Origin: an uncultured bacterium
GTDB taxonomy: Bacteria; Bacillota; Clostridia; Lachnospirales; Lachnospiraceae
Assembly (NCBI GenBank): GCA_947574055.1
Contig: CANPIC010000008.1
Span: forward strand, 1-64,000
Reading direction: 5' to 3'
DNA length: 64,000 nt
This document shows positions 28,693 through 37,880 of the stretch, in pieces. The position numbers and the translations under genes are program-made. Below the pieces are notes generated by a model that saw only the letters and a program-made list of their open reading frames with translations, was not told where the DNA came from and did no database searches. Position 1 is the stretch's first letter. Each line of letters opens with the position of its first letter.

Positions 28693-30354
28693 TCATCTCT
28701 CCTCCAGCACATATCCCGCTATATTATCCGCATGGTCGGCGATCCGTTCCATATTGCTGAGCATGTCCAGGAAGATAATACCGCTCTCCGTTGTGCACTT
28801 CCCTTTTGACAGGCGCTGTATATGCTTGTCACGCAGTTCCCGCTCCAGCCTGTCTACTTTTTTCTCGCTGTCCACTGCTCTTGCCGCCGCCTCAACGCTG
28901 GCAAGTTCCCTTGCTTCCAGCGCTGCTTCGAACGTACGGAGGGTCATCTCATACATCCGCTCCATATCCTTCTCGCCTTTTTCCGAAAACTGTACCTTGT
29001 CTCTGCGTTTGGTCTCCGCCAGTTCCGCGATGTTTTCACTGTGATCACCGATACGCTCAATGTCACTTATGGTATAGAAAAGGTTTCTGACTGTCAGATA
29101 CTGGGTCTCTGTCAGCGAAAGATTGCCCACTTCCACCAGAAATGAGGTGAGCAGTTTCACCAGTTGATTGATATGCTCTTCTGTCTGCAATACCTGCCGG
29201 ATCTGACCCTTATCATTTTCGCGGATAGCAGTCATGGAAACTTTGAAATTATCTCTTACCATAATTCCTATGGATATCACTTCACTCACTGCACTCTCAA
29301 TCGCCAGCGCCGGATTGTTTAATATTCTGCGATCCAGTTTCCTGCTCATCTGCTGCACGATATCATAGATATCCTCTTTCCTGCCACTGTGATCGGCAAT
29401 AAGCAGTTCCGATATCCGCACCAGAACATTGGCAAAAGGCAGCATGACTAGTGTATTGGCGATATTGAATATAGTATGGAACATGGATATCTCCACACTG
29501 TCAATGGCAGCAGCAGCCATCTGCGGGCGAAAACGAAAATAAAAGAACATGACTATACCAAACCACGCACTTCCGATCACGTTAAATAAGAGATGGATCA
29601 CGGAAGCCCGTCTGGCATTTTTTCCCGCTCCCGCCCCGGAAAGGATCGCAGTCACACAGGTGCCGATATTCTGCCCCATCATAATAAATACCGCCGACTG
29701 CCAGTTCACCACACCATTCATGGCCAGTGTCTGTAAGATCCCCACCGAAGCCGAAGAGCTCTGTATAATCGCGGTCACGGCGGCTCCCGTTATGACTGCC
29801 AGCAGCGGATTCTTTCCAAGTACCCGGAAGGCATTGGAAAATATCGGCGCATCCCGGTAAGGTGTCACTGCCCCCGACATAAAACTCAGACCGATAAATA
29901 AGATACCGAAACCGGTCAGTATTTCACCGAGTTTTTTCTTCTTTTCCCCGTCGGCAAACAGTATCAAAAAGGCGCCAATCCCCACGACCAAAGGGGCCAA
30001 AAACTCCGGTTTGAAAACACTCCCCCACTCACTCAAAGAGACGATCCATGCCGTGATGGTCGTACCGATATTGGCCCCCATAATCACGCCCACCGCCTGC
30101 GTCAGTGTCAGCATACCCGCATTGACAAAGCCCACTACCATAACCGTGGTGGCAGAACTGCTCTGTATGATGGCGGTAATCCCCGCACCGACAAAAATCG
30201 CCACCAGTCTGTTCCTGGTCAGAAATCCCATCAGCCGTTTTACCCGGTCTCCCGCAGATTTCTGAAGCCCGTCCGCCATAATATGCATCCCATACAAAAA
30301 CAGCCCCAGGCCGCCCACAAATTTGAATATCATACCCAGATCATCAAGTGTCAT
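28693..30354 (-). CDS. Na+/phosphate cotransporter with C-terminal PhoU-like domain
   Basis: 553 residues. The first 320 form a NptA/SLC34-like symporter with two inverted repeats, each carrying the QSSSATT-type motif (IIQSSSATTVMVVGFVN near 62; IIQSSSASVGIL near 195), and about eight membrane helices. The last 210 residues are helical, PhoU-like (YDIVQQMSRKLDRRIL...DIERIGDHSENIAELAE), and likely gate uptake by phosphate status. It imports inorganic phosphate with Na+. AGGAG is 7 bases before the ATG. Monocistronic. Confidence 0.95.
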   Translation of the reverse strand: MTLDDLGMIFKFVGGLGLFLYGMHIMADGLQKSAGDRVKRLMGFLTRNRLVAIFVGAGITAIIQSSSATTVMVVGFVNAGMLTLTQAVGVIMGANIGTTITAWIVSLSEWGSVFKPEFLAPLVVGIGAFLILFADGEKKKKLGEILTGFGILFIGLSFMSGAVTPYRDAPIFSNAFRVLGKNPLLAVITGAAVTAIIQSSSASVGILQTLAMNGVVNWQSAVFIMMGQNIGTCVTAILSGAGAGKNARRASVIHLLFNVIGSAWFGIVMFFYFRFRPQMAAAAIDSVEISMFHTIFNIANTLVMLPFANVLVRISELLIADHSGRKEDIYDIVQQMSRKLDRRILNNPALAIESAVSEVISIGIMVRDNFKVSMTAIRENDKGQIRQVLQTEEHINQLVKLLTSFLVEVGNLSLTETQYLTVRNLFYTISDIERIGDHSENIAELAETKRRDKVQFSEKGEKDMERMYEMTLRTFEAALEARELASVEAAARAVDSEKKVDRLERELRDKHIQRLSKGKCTTESGIIFLDMLSNMERIADHADNIAGYVLEER

Positions 30355-30578
30355 CCTTCTTCTCCTATGTTCCCAGACACCGCCTTAACCGGCGGCAGAA
30401 CTTACTGCCACAATGATGACAGTTTTCCTTATTTTATATATATTCTCCAACCCTCTGAATATGATTCTAACAATATTGTGTAAAAGGAATACGAAATCCA
30501 TGTAAAATTGATGTAAAATATAAGGGAAAAAGGACATGGAATTATGTCCTGCAAGAAAAGAAAGGAATCCTAACCGTC

Positions 30579-31076
30579 ATGAAAAAAGTAATCATCATCG
30601 GCTGCCCCGGCGCAGGCAAAAGCACGTTCGCCCGCAAACTGAGCAGGCTCACCGGCCTGCCACTCTACTATCTGGATATGCTGTGGCACAAACCCGATCA
30701 GACTACCATCACCCCGGAAGAATTTGACAGCAGGCTGCAAAAAATCCTCGCAAAGGACAGCTGGATCATAGACGGAAATTATTTGCGCACGCTGGAAATG
30801 CGTCTGCAAAAATGTGACACGGTCTTTTTCGCAGACCTGCCGGTGGACGTATGTCTGGCCGGCGCAAAATCCCGTATCGGAAAAAAGAGGGAAGATCTGC
30901 CCTGGGTTGAAACCACCCTGGACGAAGAATTTAAAACGTGGATCATGGATTTCCCCGACAGGCAGTTACCCCAAATCCAGCGATTGCTGGAAAAATATCG
31001 GGAAGTCACAGAGCAGATATGCTTTCATTCATGGCATGAGACAGATGAATATATCAGACTGCTCCGCGGCAGGTAA
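30579..31076 (+). CDS. Adenylate-kinase-like P-loop NTPase (topology modulation protein/FlaR type)
   Basis: 165 residues. Walker A GCPGAGKST is at 8-16, with LPLYYLDMLWHKPD typical of the topology-modulation/FlaR-like small kinase group, WIIDGNYLRTL, and the lid arginine region (KSRIGKKRED). These are predicted nucleotide or small-molecule kinases; the substrate is unknown. AAAGGA lies 12 bases before the ATG. It converges with a small gene on the other strand, with only 21 bases between stops and no clear terminator. Confidence 0.85.
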   Translation: MKKVIIIGCPGAGKSTFARKLSRLTGLPLYYLDMLWHKPDQTTITPEEFDSRLQKILAKDSWIIDGNYLRTLEMRLQKCDTVFFADLPVDVCLAGAKSRIGKKREDLPWVETTLDEEFKTWIMDFPDRQLPQIQRLLEKYREVTEQICFHSWHETDEYIRLLRGR

Positions 31077-31097
31077 CCATGCATCCGCTGGCTCCCC

Positions 31098-31529
31098 TTA
31101 TGCAATCGTTCGCAGACAGGTAAGATATTTCTCAATCTCTACTCCCTCTTCGTAGACAAAATAGACCGTAAGTGCACTGCCAGTCGTACAAATGGCAGCG
31201 GAAAGCATAAGATACCCGTCTTCTGTCATCCGTCTGCCCATACATGTGGTAAATCCGTGCGGATAATACCGGCAGTACTCTTCCACTTTTTCAAGTCCCT
31301 GCTGCGCAAAAGCCTGCAAAAAGAAAGACAGAACCGTTTCTGTATCCGCCACTTCTCCTGTCTGTTTATTTTGCCAATGCCATGTTGAAAGATATACGGT
31401 CACAGGCTCCTCCTCAACATCGAACATAATCTGCACCGGCTGCTGGTTTTTATCCATAGAAAATTTCCACGCCTGCGGAAACTGCACATGCCAGCCGTCA
31501 ATCTCATAATTTGTGCAAACCGTATCCAT
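31098..31529 (-). CDS. Small protein of unknown function
   Basis: 143 residues from the ATG at 31529, which has GGAGG 8 bases upstream; an upstream ATG at 31556 has no RBS. No signal peptide or membrane segment. The fold looks alpha/beta, with strands such as WHVQFPQAWKFSM, VTVYLSTWHW and LTVYFVYEEGVEIEKYL, reminiscent of PsbP/DUF1795-like small domains, but I cannot assign it firmly. Convergent with the P-loop kinase gene. Confidence 0.7.
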   Translation of the reverse strand: MDTVCTNYEIDGWHVQFPQAWKFSMDKNQQPVQIMFDVEEEPVTVYLSTWHWQNKQTGEVADTETVLSFFLQAFAQQGLEKVEEYCRYYPHGFTTCMGRRMTEDGYLMLSAAICTTGSALTVYFVYEEGVEIEKYLTCLRTIA

Positions 31530-31674
31530 CTTACGTTCCTCCCAATCCGGACTCATTTTATGTGCTGTGCCCTGTTTCTATTATACAGGGCTGTCATGAT
31601 CCTTGCAACATTCACCTGCATCTCCTGCGAAAGGAATTAGCGGTTCTTGCCGCCGCATCTCTGCCAAAAAGCCA

Positions 31675-31711
31675 TTAAAAAAGGGAATGAACCATTTCTG
31701 ATCCATTCCCT
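31675..31711 (-). terminator. Intrinsic terminator of the rubrerythrin gene
   Basis: AGGGAATG (31682-31689) pairs with CATTCCCT (31704-31711); on the minus strand the stem is followed by TTTTT. It starts about 33 bases after the stop. Confidence 0.85.
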
Positions 31712-31743
31712 CGTCTTTCAACTCTCTGAAAACCTGTCTTGGC

Positions 31744-32283
31744 TTAGCTGAAGTATCTCTTCAGAAGGCCGGCAAATGCCTTGCCGTGTCTTGCCTCATC
31801 TCTTGCCATCTCATGAACGGTGTCATGGATTGCATCCAGATTAGCAGCTTTTGCTCTCTTAGCCAGATCAAACTTACCTGCGGTCGCACCATTCTCAGCT
31901 TCCACACGCATCTGCAGATTCTTCTTCGTGGAATCTGTCACAACTTCGCCAAGGAGTTCTGCAAATTTTGCAGCATGTTCAGCCTCTTCCCATGCAGCCT
32001 TCTCCCAGTATAACCCGATCTCCGGATATCCCTCTCTGTGTGCCACTCTTGCCATTGCAAGATACATACCTACCTCTGTGCACTCACCGTTGAAGTTTGC
32101 ACGAAGATCCGCCATAATATCATCGCTGACACCCTGTGCCACACCTACTACATGTTCTGCAGCCCATTCCATCTCACCGCCCTGCGCCGTGAATTTCTCT
32201 GCCGGTGCATTACATACCGGACATTTCTCCGGAGCTGCATCTCCTTCATGAACATAACCACATACCTGACATACAAATTTCAT
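31744..32283 (-). CDS. Rubrerythrin (rubredoxin-first, NADH peroxidase type)
   Basis: 179 residues. An N-terminal rubredoxin-like iron site (C5-x2-C8 and C21-x2-C24) precedes a four-helix ferritin-like diiron domain with the [16 protein letters not shown]-like helix and two Glu-x2-His type ligand pairs ([20 protein letters not shown]). This reverse order is that of the peroxidase-type rubrerythrins of Clostridia that reduce hydrogen peroxide in anaerobes. AGGAGG is 6 bases before the ATG. The promoter overlaps a palindrome, which suggests peroxide- or metal-responsive control. Confidence 0.95.
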   Translation of the reverse strand: MKFVCQVCGYVHEGDAAPEKCPVCNAPAEKFTAQGGEMEWAAEHVVGVAQGVSDDIMADLRANFNGECTEVGMYLAMARVAHREGYPEIGLYWEKAAWEEAEHAAKFAELLGEVVTDSTKKNLQMRVEAENGATAGKFDLAKRAKAANLDAIHDTVHEMARDEARHGKAFAGLLKRYFS

Positions 32284-32328
32284 TGTTACTTCCTCCTGAT
32301 TTTATATTTTTAAGAATGATTACTAATT

Positions 32329-32345
32329 TCAGTAACGATTACTGA
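32329..32345 (-). promoter_or_regulatory. Candidate operator at the rubrerythrin promoter
   Basis: TCAGTAA-CGA-TTACTGA is a perfect 7-bp palindrome located directly after the -10, over the expected transcription start. A further half-like GATTACT lies just downstream. The position is that of a repressor site, such as PerR or Fur; the regulator is inferred. Confidence 0.6.
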
Positions 32346-32346
32346 T

Positions 32347-32375
32347 ATTATAAATAGTATGTCCGTTCGTGTCAA
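32347..32375 (-). promoter_or_regulatory. Consensus promoter of the rubrerythrin gene
   Basis: Minus strand TTGACA (32370-32375), exactly 17 bases, TATAAT (32347-32352): both boxes perfect. Such a strong promoter fits a gene kept off by a repressor. Confidence 0.92.
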
Positions 32376-32398
32376 CACTTTTTTCAAAAATCATCAAA

Positions 32399-33223
32399 TC
32401 ACTTTGCAAAGACCATAAAATACGCCAGCACCAGGATCCCCAGAATAATCCGATACCAGGCAAACACTTTAAAATTATGACGTTTGATATAATCCATCAG
32501 AAATCTGATCACAAGTACCGAGACCAGAAACGCCACAATACAGCCCACGGCCAGTATCGCCCACTCCATACCGCTGATACCGACACCTTCCATGACAAAT
32601 TTGACAATCTTTAAAAGGCTGGCGCCAAACATGACGGGAATCGCCATAAAAAAAGTAAATTCTGCCGCTGCCGTCCGGGACACGCCCAGAAGCAGGCCGC
32701 CCACGATGGTCGAACCGGAACGGGAAGTCCCGGGAAAGATGCCGGCAATCAGCTGAAAGATACCGATTGCAAATGCCACTGGCAGGGTGATCTGCGCGAT
32801 ATTTCGCATTTTCGGTTTCTTCTTTCGGTTTTCAATCACCAGAAAAGCGATGCCAAACACAATCAATGTTATGGCGATCGTCTTATAGTTATAAAAGAGT
32901 TCTTCAAAAAGATCGTCAAAAGGCAGCCCGATCACCACGGCGGGAATACATCCCACAATGACTTTCATCCACATGGAAAACACATCTTTGCGTATAAAGC
33001 TGCCCCCGTCAAAGCGGAACGGGAAAATCCGCTTCCAGTACAGCATCACCACAGCCAAAATGGCCCCCAGCTGAATCACAACCAAAAACATGGACCAGAA
33101 TTCCGGTGTTACATCCAGCTGTACAAATTCCTCCAAAAGTATCATGTGCCCGGTACTGCTGATGGGAAGCCACTCTGTGATTCCTTCCACAATACCAAAC
33201 AATACCGCTTTCAAAATCTCCAT
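32399..33223 (-). CDS. uppP: Undecaprenyl-diphosphate phosphatase
   Basis: 274 residues, about eight membrane helices. It removes a phosphate from undecaprenyl pyrophosphate so the carrier can be reused in cell-wall synthesis; loss gives bacitracin sensitivity. The motifs are EGITEWLPISSTGHM at about 14-28 and PGTSRSGST near 160. AGGAGG stands 13 bases before the ATG at 33223 and 10 before a TTG one codon earlier, so either may be used. The 5' side is occupied by a 103-base tandem repeat. Confidence 0.96.
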   Translation of the reverse strand: MEILKAVLFGIVEGITEWLPISSTGHMILLEEFVQLDVTPEFWSMFLVVIQLGAILAVVMLYWKRIFPFRFDGGSFIRKDVFSMWMKVIVGCIPAVVIGLPFDDLFEELFYNYKTIAITLIVFGIAFLVIENRKKKPKMRNIAQITLPVAFAIGIFQLIAGIFPGTSRSGSTIVGGLLLGVSRTAAAEFTFFMAIPVMFGASLLKIVKFVMEGVGISGMEWAILAVGCIVAFLVSVLVIRFLMDYIKRHNFKVFAWYRIILGILVLAYFMVFAK

Positions 33224-33243
33224 CAAAATTTCTGTTCCTCCTA

Positions 33244-33466
33244 TTATAGTTCCGCATCATTCCTACAAGTGCCTTCTCTCTGGATAAAAACCCGGCCCCT
33301 CTCGTGTCCGTATTTTTATCCCGGCACTTTCCGGGATGATGCTGGTTTATAGTGCCGCATCATTCCTACAAGTGCCCTTTCTCCGGATAAAAACCCGGCC
33401 CCTCTCGTGTCCGTATTTTTATCCCGGCACTTTCCGGGATGATGCTGGTTTCGTGTGCCGCATCAT
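33244..33466. repeat. 103-base tandem repeat (two full copies plus a partial third)
   Basis: Copies at 33244-33346 and 33347-33449 are nearly identical; a partial third runs 33450-33466 into the end of the patatin gene. Each unit contains GGATAAAAA...TTTTTATCC (9-bp stem) and CCCGG-6-CCGGG, and the CCCGG inside the first loop can compete for pairing. The unit looks like a duplicated 3' end/terminator of the patatin gene. It lies in the 5' region of uppP. Confidence 0.9.
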
Positions 33467-34311
33467 GCCTCCAGGTAAGCGAGCAGTGCTTGGTATTTCT
33501 CCTGTGCTTCCCGGTAGCCCTGGTGGTAGAGTGCGGTCAGTTTCTCCCTGTCTTTTTCAATCCGTCCGATACCGCTGGCATTCTGCGGGCGGATGACAAA
33601 AGCCCTTCCCTTTCTTTCCTGTTCCTCGAGATAATCTAATGTTTCATGATAAGAAATATGCCTGTTTTTCATAAGCTCGTATACCTTCGGATATCTCAGG
33701 TAAGCCAGGCGGATGAGCCACAGGGCGGAAGAGCGCTCTTTGCGGTAGCCCGTTTCCTTGGTCAGAATGACTACATTTTTCCGGTTCCCGTCCCGGATGG
33801 CTCTGCGGATGGGGATGGAATCCGAAAGCGCGCCGTCCAGATACAGCCTGTTGCCAATCTTTACATTTCTGGACACCAGCGGCAAAGAACTGGACGCGCG
33901 CACCGCTATGATATCCTTTTTCATATCCCGCAGACGCAGGTATTCCGGCCTGCCGCTGACAATATTGGTCACAACCGCATAGGCTCTGCCCGGATATCGG
34001 TCGAATGTCTGGAAATCATAGGGATTCAGCCATTTGGGAATCAATTCATAACAAAAATCCGTATGAAACAGATTACCGGTCAGCAAAAGGCTCCTCGCAC
34101 TGCAATAATCTCTGCATTGCAGATAATCCACCGCCACATGATAGGCACGCTTTTTCTGCCTTGACAGGTAGCTGCACATATGACAGGCTCCCGCAGACAC
34201 ACCATAGCAGTCCGAAAACCACAGGTTCTTTTCCATAAAAAATTCCAGCACGCCGCATGTATACATCCCTTTCATGCCGCCGCCTTCCAATATCAGTCCC
34301 GCCTGATACAT
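33463..34311 (-). CDS. Patatin-like phospholipase/esterase (YjjU type)
   Basis: 282 residues. A serine-aspartate dyad hydrolase: oxyanion loop GGGMKG (near 9-14), nucleophile elbow GVSAG (near 38-42), and the DGA motif (YLDGALSD, near 150-157). No signal peptide, so probably cytosolic or peripheral to the membrane. It would hydrolyse lipid acyl esters; the natural substrate is unknown. AAGGA is 5 bases before the ATG. It follows the aminotransferase gene by 85 bases on the same strand. Its stop codon lies in a partial copy of the tandem repeat. Confidence 0.92.
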   Translation of the reverse strand: MYQAGLILEGGGMKGMYTCGVLEFFMEKNLWFSDCYGVSAGACHMCSYLSRQKKRAYHVAVDYLQCRDYCSARSLLLTGNLFHTDFCYELIPKWLNPYDFQTFDRYPGRAYAVVTNIVSGRPEYLRLRDMKKDIIAVRASSSLPLVSRNVKIGNRLYLDGALSDSIPIRRAIRDGNRKNVVILTKETGYRKERSSALWLIRLAYLRYPKVYELMKNRHISYHETLDYLEEQERKGRAFVIRPQNASGIGRIEKDREKLTALYHQGYREAQEKYQALLAYLEA

Positions 34312-34396
34312 GACATTCCTTCTTTCCGCTGTAATCTGGCACAGAGCAGACAGATTGCTCTGTCACTGTAAAACAGCACTTTTCTGATCCATCCAT

Positions 34397-35590
34397 TCAT
34401 CCCTGCGGATATTCCGTTTCCACAAACCTGCGTAGCGCCGGCAGAGATCGTTTCACTTTATCCGTGTCAATACAATAAGCCATCCTGAAAAATCCGGGGC
34501 AGCCAAAACCGTCGCCCGGCACCAGAATCAGATCATACTTCCGGCCTTTTTCACAAAAAGCCACCGCATCCTCCTCCAGTGCCCGCGGAAACAGATAGAA
34601 GGTTCCGCCGGGCTCCACACAAGAAATCCCCAGTTCCAGCAGTTCCCGGTACAGAATATTTTTATTTGTCTCATATATAGTCAGATCGGAGGTATGATCT
34701 AAGTGCTCTGCTATGGTCAGCTGTATCAGGGAGGCGGGACAGTTATGCCCGGTCTCTCTCGATATCTGTCCGCACATCTGGACGATCTTTGCCGCATCCT
34801 TACATGCCGGGTTGACTGCCACATAGCCAATCCGCTCCCCCGGCAGAGACAATGACTTGGAAAAAGAATAACAGGTCAGCGTATTGCTATACGCAGCCGC
34901 CACAAATGGCGCTTCCACACCGGCAAACACAATCTCTCGATAAGGTTCATCGGAAATCAGATAAATAGCATGCCCATACTGCCCGGCCTTTCTCTCCAGA
35001 ATCGCCGCCAGGGTGCGGATCGTCTCTTTCGAATACACGATTCCGGAAGGATTATTGGGTGTATTGATCAGCACGGCAGCCGTCCGCGGAGAGAGCATCT
35101 TTTCAAAAGCCTCAAAATGAATCTGAAACCGCTCCGTATCCGCGGGAACCAGTTTCAGCACTGCCCCGGTCCCATTCACATAAGGAAAGTATTCGGAAAA
35201 ACAGGGCGCAAAGGTAAGCACTTCATCTCCGGGCTCTGTCACCGCCCGCACTGCATGCGCAATCGCCCCGGCGGCCCCGGCTGTCATAAAGATATCTTCC
35301 GTCCCATAGGGCACTCCAAACCGCTTTCGCAGTGACAGCGCCACCGCCTCTCTGACGGCAGTTATGCCCAGAGAGGGACTGTATCCATGTAGTTCCATCG
35401 GATCTTTTTCCCGCAAAAGCCGTATCATCGTCTCCGTCACCGCCTCAGGCACTGGTACGGACGGATTGCCCAGGCTATAATCAAAGACATTTTCATACCC
35501 GATCTCTTTCCCACGCGCTGTGGCAAATTCAGACAACTGCCTGATCACCGATTTTTCCAGAAGCATTTTTTCATAATGGCTGGCTACCAT
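34397..35590 (-). CDS. Pyridoxal-phosphate aminotransferase, class I/II
   Basis: 397 residues from the ATG at 35590, set by GGGGAGGAG 3-5 bases upstream. A longer open frame reaches 35767 but with a non-family N-terminus. Fold-type I aspartate-aminotransferase relative: TAGAAGAIAHA binds the cofactor phosphate, NTPNNPSG is the family signature, and the Schiff-base lysine is in SFSKSLSLPGERIGY. It transfers amino groups between amino acids and keto acids; the substrate is not evident. No biosynthetic operon is attached. Confidence 0.94.
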   Translation of the reverse strand: MVASHYEKMLLEKSVIRQLSEFATARGKEIGYENVFDYSLGNPSVPVPEAVTETMIRLLREKDPMELHGYSPSLGITAVREAVALSLRKRFGVPYGTEDIFMTAGAAGAIAHAVRAVTEPGDEVLTFAPCFSEYFPYVNGTGAVLKLVPADTERFQIHFEAFEKMLSPRTAAVLINTPNNPSGIVYSKETIRTLAAILERKAGQYGHAIYLISDEPYREIVFAGVEAPFVAAAYSNTLTCYSFSKSLSLPGERIGYVAVNPACKDAAKIVQMCGQISRETGHNCPASLIQLTIAEHLDHTSDLTIYETNKNILYRELLELGISCVEPGGTFYLFPRALEEDAVAFCEKGRKYDLILVPGDGFGCPGFFRMAYCIDTDKVKRSLPALRRFVETEYPQG

Positions 35591-35770
35591 GATCTCCTCC
35601 CCGATTCCTGACAGATTATTTGTTTTTTTACGCTTTTTATCATAGTCCAAAATTTTTTCCTTGTCCAGTAAATGATCGGTTGGCAAAATGCTATTACGTG
35701 CCGTTACGATATTGTTCATCCTCCGGCCATATATGGGCCTGGTCCTTATGGGCATGTTTGCCGCCAACGG

Positions 35771-35799
35771 TTGACTATCGGCCTGAAAAGTTCTATAAT
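35771..35799 (+). promoter_or_regulatory. Promoter of the HD-GYP gene
   Basis: TTGACT (35771-35776), 17-base spacer, TATAAT (35794-35799), about 50 bases before the start codon. Confidence 0.88.
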
Positions 35800-35852
35800 T
35801 TAGATATAAGTGACTGCACTACTCAGGTTCTGAAGAAAAGAGAGGTAACATT

Positions 35853-36992
35853 ATGAAAAAGATTGCTTTAGAGCAATTAAAACCCGGTATGGTGACCGCC
35901 GAGGATGTTTACGCAAACAGCGGCCAACAGCTGTTGGTACCAAAAGGAACTACCTTAACGGATCTCAAACTCCAGTTGCTGAATGTCTTTGCGATCCGCA
36001 ATGTCCGTATCGAAGATGAAAGCCCGGAATCTGCTGACACCGCTTCTGCCGCTCAGGACGAAGCCAGCTATTTCGGTGAAGATATTCCCGACTTTACTTC
36101 CAAGTTCCCCCAGGAAGTCAGGGAAGCACGTGTAAAGGAAATCAAAGAATACAAGGAAGCCTACAACAAAGGCCTTAACTATTTCCAGGTTGCCGTCAAC
36201 AATCTGGTGGAGAAAAATGCCGATCTGAATCTGAACGTGGATACCATCCTCAATCAGACCATATCCTTGCTTGGCAACCGGGGAAAAAGCAGCATACTGG
36301 AAATGCTCATCTTTATGAAAGAGCGGGACAACGATATTTACAGCCATTGCATCAATACATCTCTGCTTTGCAATATGCTGGCCCACTGGCTCGATTACAG
36401 CGAAGAGGACTGCCAGATGGCTGCGGCCTGCGGCCTGTTCCATGATATCGGCCACCTGTCCCTCCCGGAAGAACTTCTTCAGAAAACCGAACCACTGACA
36501 CCCCAGGAGCAGGACCTGCTCGCTACCCATACAGAAAAGGGCTATGAAATGCTTAAGGCCTTTGATGTGGACGAAACCGTCCGCCTGTCCGCGCTGATGC
36601 ATCATGAGAAATGTGACGGCAGCGGTTATCCCCGCGGGCTGCAGGATGAACAGATTGACCGCTTCGCCAAGCTGGTCAATATCTGCAATATCTATGATTC
36701 GATGACCTCAAACCGGCCCCGCCAGAAAGCGGTCACCCCATTTGCCGTGATCGAAGAATATGAGACGCGTGGTCTGAGCAAATATGACACCCGGGCGATT
36801 CTTGTTTTCCAGAAAAATACGGTCAACACCTATTTAAACTGTCCGGTACGCCTGACCAACGGCGCTGTTGCCTATGTGGTTTACATCAATCCCGGTCGTC
36901 TCGGTCGTCCTATCGTCCAGTGCAATGGTGAATTTATCGACCTCAGCCAACGTACTGATCTTAATATTGCAGAAATGCTTCCTGTCGTATAA
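35853..36992 (+). CDS. HD-GYP domain cyclic-di-GMP phosphodiesterase
   Basis: 379 residues. The C-terminal HD-GYP domain (about 130-320) has all key residues: FHDIGHLSLPEELL, THTEKGYEML, HHEKCDGSGYPRGL and the later NICNIYDSMTSNRP. It should hydrolyse c-di-GMP with a metal centre. The N-terminal 60 residues (LKPGMVTAEDVYANSGQQLLVPKG) form the small beta module common before HD-GYP domains. There is no membrane or response-regulator domain, so it is cytosolic. GAGAGG is 7 bases before the ATG. Own promoter and terminator. Confidence 0.95.
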   Translation: MKKIALEQLKPGMVTAEDVYANSGQQLLVPKGTTLTDLKLQLLNVFAIRNVRIEDESPESADTASAAQDEASYFGEDIPDFTSKFPQEVREARVKEIKEYKEAYNKGLNYFQVAVNNLVEKNADLNLNVDTILNQTISLLGNRGKSSILEMLIFMKERDNDIYSHCINTSLLCNMLAHWLDYSEEDCQMAAACGLFHDIGHLSLPEELLQKTEPLTPQEQDLLATHTEKGYEMLKAFDVDETVRLSALMHHEKCDGSGYPRGLQDEQIDRFAKLVNICNIYDSMTSNRPRQKAVTPFAVIEEYETRGLSKYDTRAILVFQKNTVNTYLNCPVRLTNGAVAYVVYINPGRLGRPIVQCNGEFIDLSQRTDLNIAEMLPVV

Positions 36993-37031
36993 GAAGTATA
37001 CCTCTATTTCAGGGAGTTGCACAGTTCTATG

Positions 37032-37069
37032 GGAACAGGTCAGCTTTGTGTGGCCTGTTCCTCTTTTTT
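37032..37069 (+). terminator. Intrinsic terminator after the HD-GYP gene
   Basis: GGAACAGG (37032-37039) pairs with CCTGTTCC (37054-37061), followed by TCTTTTTT. The loop holds the stop codon of the convergent acetyltransferase. Confidence 0.8.
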
Positions 37070-37774
37070 CATATATTCATAGAGTTCCATCCCTGCCGTG
37101 TCAGTCTCTTTTGCCCGTTGAAAGCCCAGCTTCTGCAAAAGGCTTTTGGAAGCGACATTGGCCGGACTGACTCTTGAAAGGATTCTCTCACTGGCAATCT
37201 CTCTGTCCGCATAAGCAAGCACAGCTTTGCAGACTTCGTAGCCATACCCCTTTCTTTGCCATGGGCGGGCGATCACAAACCCCAGCTCCACCTCCCCATC
37301 CTTCGGTTCCAGACCGGCGCGTCCAATCAGCAGCCCCGACTGTTTCTCTTCTATGCCCCATATGCCATACCCATAAAACTCATACACATATCTGCGATAA
37401 TCTTCCATATATCTGCGTTCCTGCTCCCGATCGGCAAACAGCCCCTCCATATAGCGCGTAATGGAAGGATCGGCATAAATTTCATAGAGCCGCTCCACAT
37501 CCCCGCCTGTCAGTTCACGCAGCCTGCATCGCTCTGTCTCCAGAATCTCCCAGGGCAGGCCCGCCAGACGCCGGTACAACCTGACAAAATCCTCTGCTTC
37601 CAGTTCTTCCACCTTTTCCACGGCATATGCAAGCCCGGTAAAATCTTCGCCCCGGTTTTCTTCTGTCAGAATCGCCGCTGCCTTCTCTCCCCTTGCCAGA
37701 AGTTCCCGCAAAAGCGGCAGGCAGTCTGTCAGATACAAAATACCGCCGCCCTCGATGAAAATTTTCTTGATCAT
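37040..37774 (-). CDS. GNAT-family N-acetyltransferase (RimJ-like) with N-terminal extension
   Basis: 244 residues from the ATG at 37774 (GGGAGG 9 bases upstream); the open frame extends much further but without RBS. Residues about 80-235 are a GNAT fold: RLRELTGGDVERLYEIYADPSITRYM, acetyl-CoA loop RPWQRKGYGYEV, and NVASKSLLQKLGF. Residues 1-78 (IKKIFIEGGGILYLTDCLPLLRELL...) are an extra alpha/beta segment that looks like half of a HAD- or CheY-like fold. The acceptor substrate is unknown. It is convergent with HD-GYP and divergent from cyclophilin. Confidence 0.88.
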   Translation of the reverse strand: MIKKIFIEGGGILYLTDCLPLLRELLARGEKAAAILTEENRGEDFTGLAYAVEKVEELEAEDFVRLYRRLAGLPWEILETERCRLRELTGGDVERLYEIYADPSITRYMEGLFADREQERRYMEDYRRYVYEFYGYGIWGIEEKQSGLLIGRAGLEPKDGEVELGFVIARPWQRKGYGYEVCKAVLAYADREIASERILSRVSPANVASKSLLQKLGFQRAKETDTAGMELYEYMKKEEQATQS

Positions 37775-37880
37775 ACTCTTCAGCCTCCCGGTTAACACTT
37801 TACGAAACAGCCTTTTTCCCTTACAATATAAAAAGAGTTTTCGGCTAACAGATATTATAACAGAAAGGAATAAAAATACT

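Noticed and set aside
33244-33466. CRISPR array or insertion-sequence ends
   Set aside because: Only two full units of 103 bases without spacers, no terminal repeats with target duplication, and no cas or transposase gene.
35591-35767. N-terminal extension of the aminotransferase
   Set aside because: The extra 59 codons lack family similarity, and the RBS sits directly before the ATG at 35590.
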